A DNA stretch of 64,000 nucleotides from assembly GCA_021642125.1 (NCBI GenBank), contig JAKIXB010000040.1:1-64000 (forward strand). Reading direction: 5' to 3'. A program made the translations under genes and the position numbers. Below are positions 32,562 to 42,468 of the stretch, piece after piece (positions within the stretch are counted from its first letter, which is position 1; each line of letters begins with the position of its first letter). Below the pieces are notes generated by a model. The model ran no database searches, had not been told where the DNA came from, and was given only the letters and a program-made list of their open reading frames with translations. This DNA comes from Nothophoma quercina. Lineage: Eukaryota > Ascomycota > Dothideomycetes > Pleosporales > Didymellaceae.

Positions 32562-33005
32562 TAGGCGCCCGAGTACAGCAATAGTAAATGACGATTATGT
32601 TCTGGCTGATCATGCATACTGAAGCTGCTATCTCTTAACATGCCGCTTATCTCTACCCATATAACAAGACCCAGGCTGCCTCACCGGGCTATCTTGGGCG
32701 TGGCTCGCTCGTCACGGCCATACTCAGTTTGCCTGTTTCTCGTCATAGGTCACGCTCGAAGAATTGTTCTCTGTTCGCCGATGCATCGAAGCAATTTCTG
32801 GTGAAGCTGCAACCACAGCATATACAGACCGTGTTAGAGCCAAGCAGGGCCGGTAGTTTGGTAGGCTAATAACGTAGTATCAAGTGACCCTAGTAATGCT
32901 GCTCACGTGGTCGAGCGCTATGTGACGTTGTGTTTGAGTGGTCGACTTCCACATTCTCGTGCAAGGCTTGTTGGCAGTGGGCGATCAAATGGAATCTTTG
33001 AGACC
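32562..33005. other. Convergent intergenic region
   Basis: 444 bp of 3' untranslated and spacer sequence; nothing else recognised. Confidence 0.4.
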
Positions 33006-34958
33006 TCATGTTGCAGGACCGACGGCAGGCGCAGGGGTCGAAGGAGCGGCTACTGGAGCGGTGGGCGTACTAGTACCAGAAGCCGGCGCGGTAGGAGCAG
33101 CAGCATTGGCACCTCCTCGCGCGCCTCCACGGCCACGTCCTCGAGGGGCAAACCCTCCACGACCGCCACGAGCTGGTCCAGTTGGCGGGCCATGAGGTGG
33201 ACCTTGGGGCGGTGCATTGAAGCGAGGGCCTCGGGCAACTGGCGCCTTGCGCTCGAGAACCTGGACAGCGCCTTGCGCGATCTTGATAGGGCTTGCAGCC
33301 ATAGCCTTCTGTAGACCCTCCGGCTCCGCAAAGTCTACGTACGCAAATCCTTTACGCTTGTCGATTTCAACCTTGTCGAGTCCGCCAAAGACTTTGAGCG
33401 CCTCCTCAATCAACGGCTCGGTGATACCCTGCGACGGATTGGCATGCTTAAGGAAGGCCTGCTTGCTCGTGGCATCGGGCACCGGTCGGGAAGGTGTAGA
33501 CCTGGCAGCAGGAGCTACAGTCGCGGTTGAAGCTGCAGCTGTTGCCGGAGCTTGCGCCTTCGCAGGAGCTGGAGTTGTGCGCGTTGCGGCAGGCTCGGTG
33601 GGAGGGGCGCGTGACGCCGCCGGACCCTTGGGTGTTGTGGGTGCCTGCGCGTTCTGTGGCTTCTTCAAGATCTGGGGAGCTGGTGCTGCTGGCGTCTTGC
33701 TCTGTGCTTGCGTCTTTGCATCACTTGGGGCTGCTTTGCTGTTCGTGGTGTCCGTCAGAGAAGCCTTGAACGCTCTACGTTCAGCACGAGTTGGTCGCTC
33801 CTTCTTCTGCGATGCTTGGGCCGCTTTATCTGCTGGTGGCGCTGGGCTCTGCGCAGCAGGTACGTCTTTGCTCTTCTGTTCTACAGCGGGCGCGTCCTTT
33901 GCTTGGGCTGAAGAATCGCCTCCAGCGACCTCGCGCTTCGTCCCTCGACGACGGTTAGGAGCAGGTCCGGGTCCGACACCAAGGTCGCGTTGAAGCATCG
34001 ACTTTGCAAGGGCAACGTTGCCGCGCTTGCGCTCTGGTGCTGGACTGGCCGAGCCCTTCTCTGCGGTAGCATTCACGTTCTTCGAAGTCGATGCCTCCTT
34101 GTTCAGGATCTTCACAGCCTCTTTCGTGGCTTGGGTCTTATCCCCCTTGCCCGACCTACGACCCTTCTCCCCTGTAGTGGCTGCGTTTTCCTTGCCGGGC
34201 TTCGCAAGTACCTTCTTCTCGCTGGTGTCATCCTTGTCTCCACGGCCATGTCTCTTGCTGTTTGGTTTCTCCTTGTTCGCCTTCTTCTCACGGAGTGCTT
34301 CAATCAAAGGTGTTGTCTTGACTTTCATATCTTTCGCTTGTTCGCCCTCAGGAGCTGCAGGCTTGCTGATGGGATTAGTCAAACTCTCAAGGAAGTCTTT
34401 GAAGTCCTGATCCTGGTCGATCGTGCCCTGGCGATTGTCATTCCTACGTCGACCACCGGGCATCTTTGGGTATGGCGCGAACTCGAGTGCGGGAGGGCCG
34501 ACGAGGGCGGGATCTTGCCATGACTTTGCAGCGTCGTGAAAGGTGATGGTGCGAACATGGTCTCCGAGTTGAACAACAAACTCCTGCTTGATGACGTGAA
34601 AGTATGCTCGAGAGGGTTTGGAGGGTTTGGCCGCACTGTTCAGATGTTAGACCATAGACTACCAGACTTTAGGCGCAGCCTACTCTTTCGAGATCTTCCC
34701 CTTCCTGTAGTTCGCCCAGTCGACCTTGCCAGCGCCAACTTTCCACTGGTCACCAATTGCAGTCTCGAACTCGGCCTTTGTAAGGCCTGGAGGCAGGCGG
34801 CGCAAGACAAGCTTTAAACGTGGTTGAGCAGCTTTCGGACCGCGAGGGGTCTGCTGGACAGGAGCGTTGCCTCTTTGCAAGACTGCGACAGGCAGAACGC
34901 CGTTGATGCCCGCCTGAGGGGCCATGGGAGGGTCTTGGGAGTGGGTCGATTGATTCAC
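33006..34958 (-). CDS. UPF3: Nonsense-mediated decay factor Upf3 (Smg4/UPF3 domain) with C-terminal RRM and RGG tail
   Basis: Exon 1 (34684-34958) and exon 2 (33006-34635) with a 48 bp intron give 634 residues. The N-terminal Smg4/UPF3 domain is clear: KLVLRRLPPGLTKAEFETAIGD, then KPSRAYFHVI and TITFHDAAKSW after the intron. The middle is Lys/Glu/Ala/Pro-rich and probably disordered. A second RRM-like unit near residues 500-575 reads AFLKHANPSQGITE, then KVFGGLDKVEIDKRKGFAYVDF. The tail is rich in RGG and Pro-Gly. Upf3 bridges Upf2 and the exon-junction complex in mRNA surveillance, so it fits functionally with Mago 7 kb away. The start could be 34958 or the Met at 34925. Divergent from the Sit4 gene. 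Confidence 0.87.
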
Positions 34959-35638
34959 TGGTGTTGTCGAAGGTACGTGTAAGCTAGTCGTGGTCAGTGT
35001 GGGCTTTCGAGAGTGCTTCGAGGGTTCAGTACCTTAAGACCAGGATCTAGCACCTCGTGCGAGTGAAATGGGGTCCAGCGAAGCTTATCGAGGGAGGGTC
35101 CCGCAGTGTTGAGGTGAGGGAGGATGAGGAGGGGAACGGCAATCTCTGGTTGTGAACATTGGAAGCAACAGAGACACTAGAGAAAGCAGGCGAGTGTGTA
35201 GCTATGCGACTGCCTCCAAACCGCGGCTGGGCATACAAACAAGCAATGACGCAGGGTGCAGACGCGCACAAGGAAAGAGTGGCAGTTCGCGCCTTCCCCA
35301 TGTCGGGCGCATCGCGGCAGGGCTAGCGCGAGGGGCTCCAGCTGTTGCGCCACAGGGAACCTCTGCTGTATGCGAATGGGCTGTGAACCCTCCCACATGC
35401 CTGCTTCCCGTATCTAGGAGCTGCCCCGGGAGATCTTCACGCCTCTACACTGTCCGTCGACCTTCACCGACACCGCCGCCAGCTTGAGGATTATTCAGCA
35501 CACCGCTACGTCACGCTGCGAGTCCCCCCACCGTCACACGACCGGCTTCCCTTCTACTGCAGTCACCACTCCATCGGCGCCCATACGCTGCTCTCGACCT
35601 GATCTCCTCGCTGTCGAGGATACACAGCACACAGAGCC
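34959..35638. promoter_or_regulatory. Divergent promoter region, Upf3/Sit4
   Basis: 680 bp between divergent starts. No specific element assigned. Confidence 0.4.
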
Positions 35639-37017
35639 ATGCCCAAAGACAGCGACGTCCCCCAGCCGGGCCCAGCGCGCCTTGCTAAAGGTGCAGGGCC
35701 AGATGAATGGTTGGAGCAGGCAAAGCAGTGCAAGTACCTGCCCGAAGCCGATATGAAGAGGCTATGTGAGATTGTCAAGGAGTGTCTTATGGAGGGTTTG
35801 TGGTCTCTACACTTGTTCTGCGCAGCTTCCGTCTGATCTCCCTCTAGAATCCAACATTCAGCCCGTCCGAACCCCTGTCACAGTGTGCGGAGACATCCAC
35901 GGCCAGTTCTACGATCTCCTCGAGCTCTTCCGTGTCGCTGGAGGCATGCCCAACGACACACCGCAAGCCCCACAGGCTCCTCCCGTCACACTGCCCAGCC
36001 AGATCAACCCTGCCGACCTCGAACCCCCAACAAGTATAACAGACCCCAAGGTCAAGCGCAAGATGAAGAGGAGGTTCCAGCGCGATCCCAACTACATCGG
36101 GCCGGCCAGTCCCCCGGGTGGTGACGGCGATGACATCGAAGGAGACGACGAGGAAGAGGAGACGCGGGGTCGAAGCAGGAGCGTGCACGATAGGAGGAGT
36201 ACAGGCTCCATGTCAGACGCAGGATCAACACGCAACACAGTCGTTGGCAATGGCCAGCAGAACTTCGTTTTCCTTGGTGACTTCGTCGATCGCGGATACT
36301 TCAGTTTGGAGACATTTACGCTTTTGATGTGCTTGAAGGCGAAGTTTCCTGACCGAGTGACTCTGGTTCGCGGAAACCACGAGTCGAGACAGATCACCCA
36401 GGTGTACGGCTTTTACGAGGAGTGCCAGACAAAGTATGGAAACGCATCAGTGTGGAAGGCGTGTTGTCAGGTCTTCGACTTCCTCGCCCTCGCAGCCATT
36501 GTCGACGGCAAGGTTCTTTGTGTGCACGGCGGGTTGTCACCTGAAATCCGCACACTGGATCAGATCCGCGTTGTAGCGCGAGCCCAAGAAATTCCACACG
36601 AGGGAGCATTCTGCGATCTGGTTTGGAGTGATCCGGAAGATGTCGATACTTGGGCTGTATCACCAAGAGGCGCAGGTTGGCTGTTCGGAGACAAAGTGTC
36701 GTCCGAGTTCAACCACGTCAATGGTCTGCAGCTTATTGCTCGAGCACATCAGCTGGTCAATGAGGGTTACAAGGTGAGCACACTTGACCTATTCAGCTAA
36801 GAGGTCGATTACTAACTCGATTCAGTACCACTTCAAGGACAAGGACGTCGTCACCGTCTGGTCTGCGCCAAACTATTGCTACCGCTGCGGCAACGTCGCT
36901 TCCATCATGAACCTCGGCGAAGACCTCAAGCAGGAGTTTCAGATCTTCAGTGCTGTACCTGACCATCGCCGCGCGGTGCCAGCAGGACGTGGAGGACGTG
37001 GAGAGTACTTCTTGTAG
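35639..37017 (+). CDS. SIT4: PP2A-like Ser/Thr phosphatase, Sit4/PP6 type, with large catalytic-domain insertion
   Basis: Three exons (35639-35795, 35848-36773, 36826-37017; introns of 52 bp each) give 424 residues. All PPP-family metal and catalytic motifs are intact: GDIHGQ (67-72), GDFVDRG (196-202), GNHE, then the HGG and SAPNYCYRCGN blocks, ending in the PP2A-type tail YFL. The sequences DEWLEQAKQCKYLPE, EIVKECLMEESNIQPV and SPRGAGWLFG point to the Sit4/PPP6 branch (cell cycle, TOR signalling, ER-Golgi). Residues ~90-188 are an extra ~98-residue, charged, Ser/Arg-rich segment that PP6 of yeast and animals lacks. It lies between GDIHG and GDFVDRG. The exon encoding it is open throughout and the frame is intact. 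Confidence 0.92.
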
Positions 37018-38108
37018 AAGAGAGAAGGAAGTTTTGGTGCAATATGTAGCATTGTGGTTCGGATTTGACAAGCATGATCATGGCATTTCTACGATGTGAA
37101 GACGAATACCCAGGGACAGGATGGAATGGAACGAATGACGCGAGTTATCGTATGGCAGCGCTTGTATAGTGACGCGTTATAGGTAGCTTGATTGTACGAT
37201 ACGAATGCGTTGACGACCAGGCAACGATGCACACAACATGCTGCTGCGTGACACTTGGGTGCGCCATCATGCTTCCCTGAAGGTGAGCTCAGAGCAAAAT
37301 TGGGATTGCGCTGCTGAGTGGAACGAGGGTCTTGTGTAGCTCGGGCGCAAGAGATGACTCAGTACGCCTACCATGGCACCCTAATCATATTATTTCGGAT
37401 GATGTTGGAACCGGTTCTGTTCTTTGCAGATTATCAAGCCTGCGCAATTCAAGATCTTCTCAACTGTCCAATGCCAATCCAACTGAACACATCCCACACC
37501 AACATGTCCCCAGCTTCCTTTGTACTTCGAATGCAATGCATTAATCTGCATAGATGCTGCGTTATTTGGAATATGGCCGGAACGACACTGTCTTCGGAAC
37601 ACTATCTTCATATCAGACGGCAATTTTTGCTATTCTTCCAGCGGTTGGTCGAGGTGACGAATACGTGGACCAAAAGTTTGCGCAGAAGGAGGCCCAAGGC
37701 ATCATAGCAGCATTACTGTCCAATATGTCAAGGATGCAAAGCAGAGGGGGAGTGTCTGTGGGGGAAGTTCGGGTGGAATTGTTTGTTGCGCAAATACCTC
37801 TTTCTGGGTTGACCATGCTGAGCCGCTACCTGCTCTGGTTGCCGTCAAGAAAAGGGGCATTGAGTGGCCTATTGGATATCTGCCCCAAGGATGTGAGTTC
37901 TTGGTGCTGGTCGATACGCAGGGTTCAGATAGTTGAGACCTAATCATGTAGCTTGGAGGTCTTCAAGAGATATGGTCACTTCAGACATTTTGAGTAAGAC
38001 CTGGCCAATGATGTCAATCGCGCCGTAGCAGGATAGAATTGATGCCATAAACTGTCGAGTAGGAATTCTCCAACTCCAAGCTCCTTTCTGATGCCAGGCC
38101 GACTTCGC
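37018..38108. other. Convergent intergenic region, no gene recognised
   Basis: 1.09 kb between the Sit4 and Trm8 genes. Overlapping short frames on both strands have no domain. A minus-strand reading at 37613-37816 looks vaguely protein-like but has no partner exon. Confidence 0.4.
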
Positions 38109-39126
38109 TCAAGGCCATGCCGGATCATCAAGCCTTCTGAAGCAGGCGACATACTTCATACCGTTGTTTCGTGTGACCTTCTTTCCTTCCTCCGTCTCAC
38201 TCCTCATCAACCTAACGCACTCGTCCATACCCTCCCCACTCTCACCCTCACCCTCCTCAAAGACCTTCTCAGCCCTCTCAAAGCTGGGGTGCTTCTCAAA
38301 ATGGCCCTTCATCCACTCATGCAAATCCTGCACGTCCGTGATGGTGTACACAATGCCACCCGGTTGCAGCACATACGCGTACTCTGAGTTCAGCGTGTAT
38401 GACACAATGCGGGCTTTGTGCTTGCGCTGCTTGAAATGCGGATCCGGGAAGCACAGGAAGATCTTGGAGAGCTGCGCTTTTTGGAAAAAGTTGGGCAAGA
38501 ACTTCATGGTGTTTGCGCGGATGCAGGATGCGTTCTGATAGGCGCCAGTCGCGGCGTTCTGGACGCGCAGGGCTCGCACTTTCTCTTGCACGTACTCTGT
38601 GACTGACGTTCGGATCTCCATGCCTGCTCACGATTAGCAAGTTGCGGAACGCACTGCGCAAGTATCAAAACGGTGAAGGCGGAGTGACGCACCGAGGATC
38701 AATGTGTCTGGGAACTTTGGGGCAAGCGCGAATGTCAGCCCTCCGAACCCGCATCCAATGTCGGCAATCTCCACATTCTTTGTGATTGCTGTGATTTTCG
38801 TGCTCTGTTCTTCCTCATCACCATCATGTGACTTTGCTTTTGTCTGCCTCCTGTCTTCGACTGCGTATGTGGGGTATAGGGTTGCCCAATCCATGTCCGC
38901 AGGGCTTTTGGGACTATATACGCTCAGCATATGTTTAAACATATTGGTAGGGTGCCAATTACTATGTCAAGGAATGATCTGAGAACGGGTTGGCATGGGC
39001 GCGTTGCCGGTAGAATTTCTTCTTTGGCAGCGCGGCATCATTTTCAATGAGAGTCTTCTTGTACTCTTCGCGCTTTTGGCGCTTTGCTGGCTCGCCGGGC
39101 ATGTCGTCAGTTTTGCGCTTGCTCAT
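38109..39126 (-). CDS. TRM8: tRNA (guanine-N7-)-methyltransferase catalytic subunit Trm8
   Basis: Three exons (38963-39126, 38693-38913, 38109-38623) with introns of 49 and 69 bp give 299 residues. The Lys-rich N terminus leads to the family signature QRAHANPFSDHSLTYPKSPADMDW, reconstructed across intron 1. The SAM-binding motif DIGCGFGG is at residues 106-113, then LGMEIRTSVTEYVQEKV across intron 2. The catalytic-region motif is FLCFPDPHFKQRKHKARIV. With Trm82 it makes m7G46 in tRNA. Donors are GTAATT and GTGCGT, and each junction restores the expected family sequence, so the exon model is well supported. Confidence 0.93.
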
Positions 39127-39517
39127 GGAAGTTGTGCTGATCTGCAGGCAGGTGCTGGGAGAAGTCTGGTGTGGGAGGCGAGAGTGGATTGGTTGGTTAG
39201 CACGAAGCGAGGCTGAAGTGGATCAAGCTTTTCCGTTAGCCTCAGCATCCATGGTTCGCTGGTACTGCGGAGACAGTCAAATCCACAAGTGGATGCCGCA
39301 GGTTGAACATGACGCAGTGCAAAACGTTCAGGTCTTCATTTGACGCTGACAACATAAGTGTCGAGCTCAAGTCTGATTTAGGATAAGCCACGCCCTTCAG
39401 TCGCGCACTGCGTAAAGAACGGTGAGGTGCAAAGTTGATACACGAAGTCAAGTAAGTCCCAAACACGCTGCGCCCAAATGCTAATCCCACACAGTATGCC
39501 AAATCATGCAATCGTAA
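39127..39517. other. Intergenic region (Trm8 5' side, Gid4 3' side)
   Basis: 391 bp, nothing recognised. Confidence 0.4.
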
Positions 39518-40660
39518 TCAACGGAATTCATAGGCGCCCTGACACCCATGGTCTTCAATGTGCTCCAGCTGAAGCTTCTGAAATCTGGGCTTATTAGCAC
39601 AAGGGCTTGCAGACAGTGTGGTACCACTTACTTCTCGCTCTTAGCATGAAAGTAGATGCCTTCGATGCCGCCCGAGACCTGGTTGAACGAGATGTAGTAG
39701 AAACCTTCGAAGCTGGCACCGCTGATCGTCTTCACTCTGTGGTCTGGTACTAAAAAGTACTCTTTCCAGCGCATGAACATATGTTCCTTCTGCATCCAAT
39801 CCTTGGACACTATGTCTGACCGCGATGAATGCTTCGAAAGCGGTTTGTACGCTGGGAATCGCGCCCAGTGCTGTCGGTCGACTTTCTCGTTCGAACCCCA
39901 TTCCGGGTGTTGCGTAACAAACGTGTATTTATTGCCAATGATCTCGCCTTCGAAGTATGTGGTCAGACTGGGATGGTCGTCGGTCAAACCTGGCATGGAT
40001 TAGTACAACGTCTTCCCTCACAGGCCCACAATGCAACAAGTCACCCACCTTGTATGCGCAGATATCCACACATGAATGACTCGCGCATGTCAACATGTTT
40101 GATTTCAACGTCCACCTCATACTGCTGGCGGTCGGAGGTTTGACTGCCCTTGAAGCGGCTGCCAGGGCGGAGAAACGAGGAGGATGAATTGGGGAGGAAC
40201 TGCGCCGCTTATCAGCAAACAATGTTTCGTACACGGACTGTCCCTCGAGCCTGATGGGGAGACATACTCGATGGCCAGGAAATGGAGCGGCCAAATGGCT
40301 GGGGGTATATCGAATGGGCGCGGGCGCATTCGCTGAAAGCGGCGATGCTTGAGATGCGCGCTGGTCTTCGGCGCCGTCATCGGTAGCAGTCATTGGCGTC
40401 GGTATGTCTCTGTTTGGAGCCTCTATGCTTGCGCTCGACGGCTTGCTATGTGTTTCAGACGGCGACTGTTCGCGTGTGCCGTGTGGCGGCGGTGTGGGCT
40501 GTTGCTGCATTGGCCGGCGTCGCGCAGGTTCGACATGATTACTGGCGCTTCCGTCGCGGGTATCGTTTAGGTCGTGAGCGTTCGAAATGCGTGCATCTTC
40601 AGGTGGACATGTTGCGCGCTCGTGCTCCACTGGCGAGACGACATCATCGGGCGTCGGCAT
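39518..40660 (-). CDS. GID4: GID/CTLH E3 ligase substrate receptor Gid4 (Vid24)
   Basis: Four exons (40268-40660, 40049-40199, 39632-39989, 39518-39584) with introns of 68, 59 and 47 bp give 322 residues. The first 130 residues are Pro/Ser/Ala-rich and disordered. The Vid24 beta-barrel follows: SFLRPGSRFKGSQTSDRQQYEV, ESFMCGYLRIQGLTDDHPSLTTYFEGEIIG, then WGSNEKVDRQHWARFPAYKPL and SFEGFYYISFNQ. It ends in QLEHIEDHGCQGAYEFR, the family end. Gid4 recognises Pro/N-degrons and directs GID-mediated degradation of gluconeogenic enzymes on glucose return. Frame is intact across all junctions. Confidence 0.93.
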
Positions 40661-41262
40661 AGTCCGGTCGAAAGGGAGCCAGGTTTACAGCAAGAAGTTA
40701 TAGATTACACATGGGTCGAAGTGGAGTAAGCAGAGGCAGAATGATCGAGATTAGGATAAAGGTTGGCTTGTAGAGGATTGAAGTCCGCTCCTGTGAATGA
40801 TGGAATCGGGCGCTCACACAGATGGATGGATGAGTCGAGTGGGCCCGGCGGCGCGCATTCGCGGGGGACTAGTCTAGCTTCACGTGGGGGCAACAGGCAC
40901 AGTGGTTTGCGGTCGCAGATCACACGATCAGGCCTACTGTTTTGTCCTTTTTGGGTAGAACGCAGTCAAAATAGGTGTTCGTCGTGTTCAATTCTCTCGA
41001 ATAGCTGATAGGTGGTCCTCGGTTGGTATCGTTGTGGCAGGGTCTTCATCTATCCCCAGTCCGCGAGCACGTTTCCAGCTACCGCATGGTCCTCTGGATC
41101 CCGTTTGAGACTGACAGCTTCAAGGTTGTCTCAAGCCAGCCACCACATACTCCAGGCGCCTAACCCTCACCTATTTGGGTCGCAATGCATTCGTGTTCAA
41201 ACGTAACGTTCATCACCACCCAAACAGACACAAACTGGTGTCTTCAACCCACCCTACAATAT
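40661..41262. other. Intergenic region
   Basis: 602 bp between two minus-strand genes; no additional gene seen. Confidence 0.4.
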
Positions 41263-42009
41263 CTAAATAGGCTTGATCTGTACGTTGTGAGTACTAGCCC
41301 GTGGAGACGGAAAACCACATACCTTGAAGTGCAGAGAGATCAAAGAGAAGACTAGAGCCTTCAGGTCTTGAACTAGGTAGTAGAAGACACGAAGTCCCTC
41401 TGGATCTGATGAGTCTTGTACGTCTTGCAAAGACCCAATTTTCGCAGTCTATCTCATGTCAATTTGGGTCACCTTGAAGGACCAGAGATGAACGTACCTC
41501 AAAAGAGATGTGCTCGCTGCCCAGCCTGATCTCGAGCTCTTGACGACCATCTTTGTTCTTCTGCGGCCATTTTGTGTCGTCTTCCCTACGTCTAGTTAGC
41601 ATTTTGTTATCAAATAGGCGTATTGAGAATAAATACTTCAAGATCTCGCTCTCCTTTACAATGCGCTTGATTTCAGCAACTAATGCATCGCTCACACACA
41701 CTATGATAGTCAGTGACACCACCTATGCAGACACTGATATACACACTCTCTTTGCGGATGAGGGAGTCATTGCGGTAGTTTGAGTTGTTGGCGTATCGTG
41801 CAGATGCACTGCGGCCATCTCCCAACACCCGAAAATCGAACTCTGTTTACTCGTCAGCGCTATCACCTGGCTCTTCAACTCCTCGATTTACCTAAGAACT
41901 CGTGTCCGAATCGTCCTTGGTGACCTGAGCTGTACAGTCGTCAGGACTATATAGCTTCTATAATTGACGCAACCCACTAGTATCTCAGATAGAATGGCTC
42001 GTTGCTCAT
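41263..42009 (-). CDS. Exon-junction-complex protein Mago nashi
   Basis: Seven exons give 152 residues: 41978-42009, 41892-41929, 41747-41842, 41637-41700, 41498-41585, 41323-41448 and 41263-41277. Six introns of 48, 49, 46, 51, 49 and 45 bp separate them. The reconstructed protein matches Mago closely: EPFYLRYYSGHQGRFGHEFLEF, RYANNSNYRNDSLIRKE, EIKRIVKESEILKEDD, GRQELEIRLGSEHISFETAKIGSL, DPEGLRVFYYLVQDLKALVF, ending LHFKIKPI. With Y14 it forms the EJC core heterodimer deposited upstream of exon junctions. The last exon codes only Ile-Lys-Pro-Ile-stop. Donors vary (GTGGGT, GTAAAT, GTGTGT, GTATTT, GTACGT, GTATGT), but phases agree throughout. Confidence 0.94.
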
Positions 42010-42468
42010 CTTGGTGGCTCACGTGCTATCAGACACGTAGCAAGTGAACTCTTGGCGAAGAGATTGATATTTCGGCTTTGCGATGTCCTGTCTTGAGGGT
42101 CACGATCTTCGGCGGCGCAAGACCCCTGCTGTTTTGGCGAGCGCGGCTGCCAAGCGTCCTAGTTCCACTTTCTCGAGCAGACACCTGGACAGTGTACGCG
42201 GTCCTTGAAGCAGCGCAATTCTATATTCGAAAGAAGCCACCGTTGCGCGCAGGGCAATTCGGTCCTCTCGTCATATCTGCCCCGTCTGCAACTTCATCGA
42301 CCCCAACTATTATCCGACCGCCGAGTCCGCAATCGATACACGTAGCATCCCACCCCCCACGGCAACCAAGGGCACGGAGACCTGACGGTCCACGAACATT
42401 CACCGCCATTGCTGCGAGCAACGGGCATTGTCCCTCTGTGTAACAGCGAACACCTATAGTCCAGCAAC
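42010..42468. promoter_or_regulatory. Divergent promoter region, Mago/beta-COP
   Basis: 459 bp between divergent start codons; no element assigned. Confidence 0.4.

Noticed and set aside
32258..32641. 127-codon minus-strand frame with internal repeats
   Set aside because: Its repeats are the antisense reading of the Kex2-repeat exon; the plus-strand product has a signal peptide, intron and KR sites, while the minus strand has none.
33217..33993. 258-codon plus-strand frame
   Set aside because: Antisense of the low-complexity part of Upf3; Ala/Gly-rich codon bias opens the other strand.
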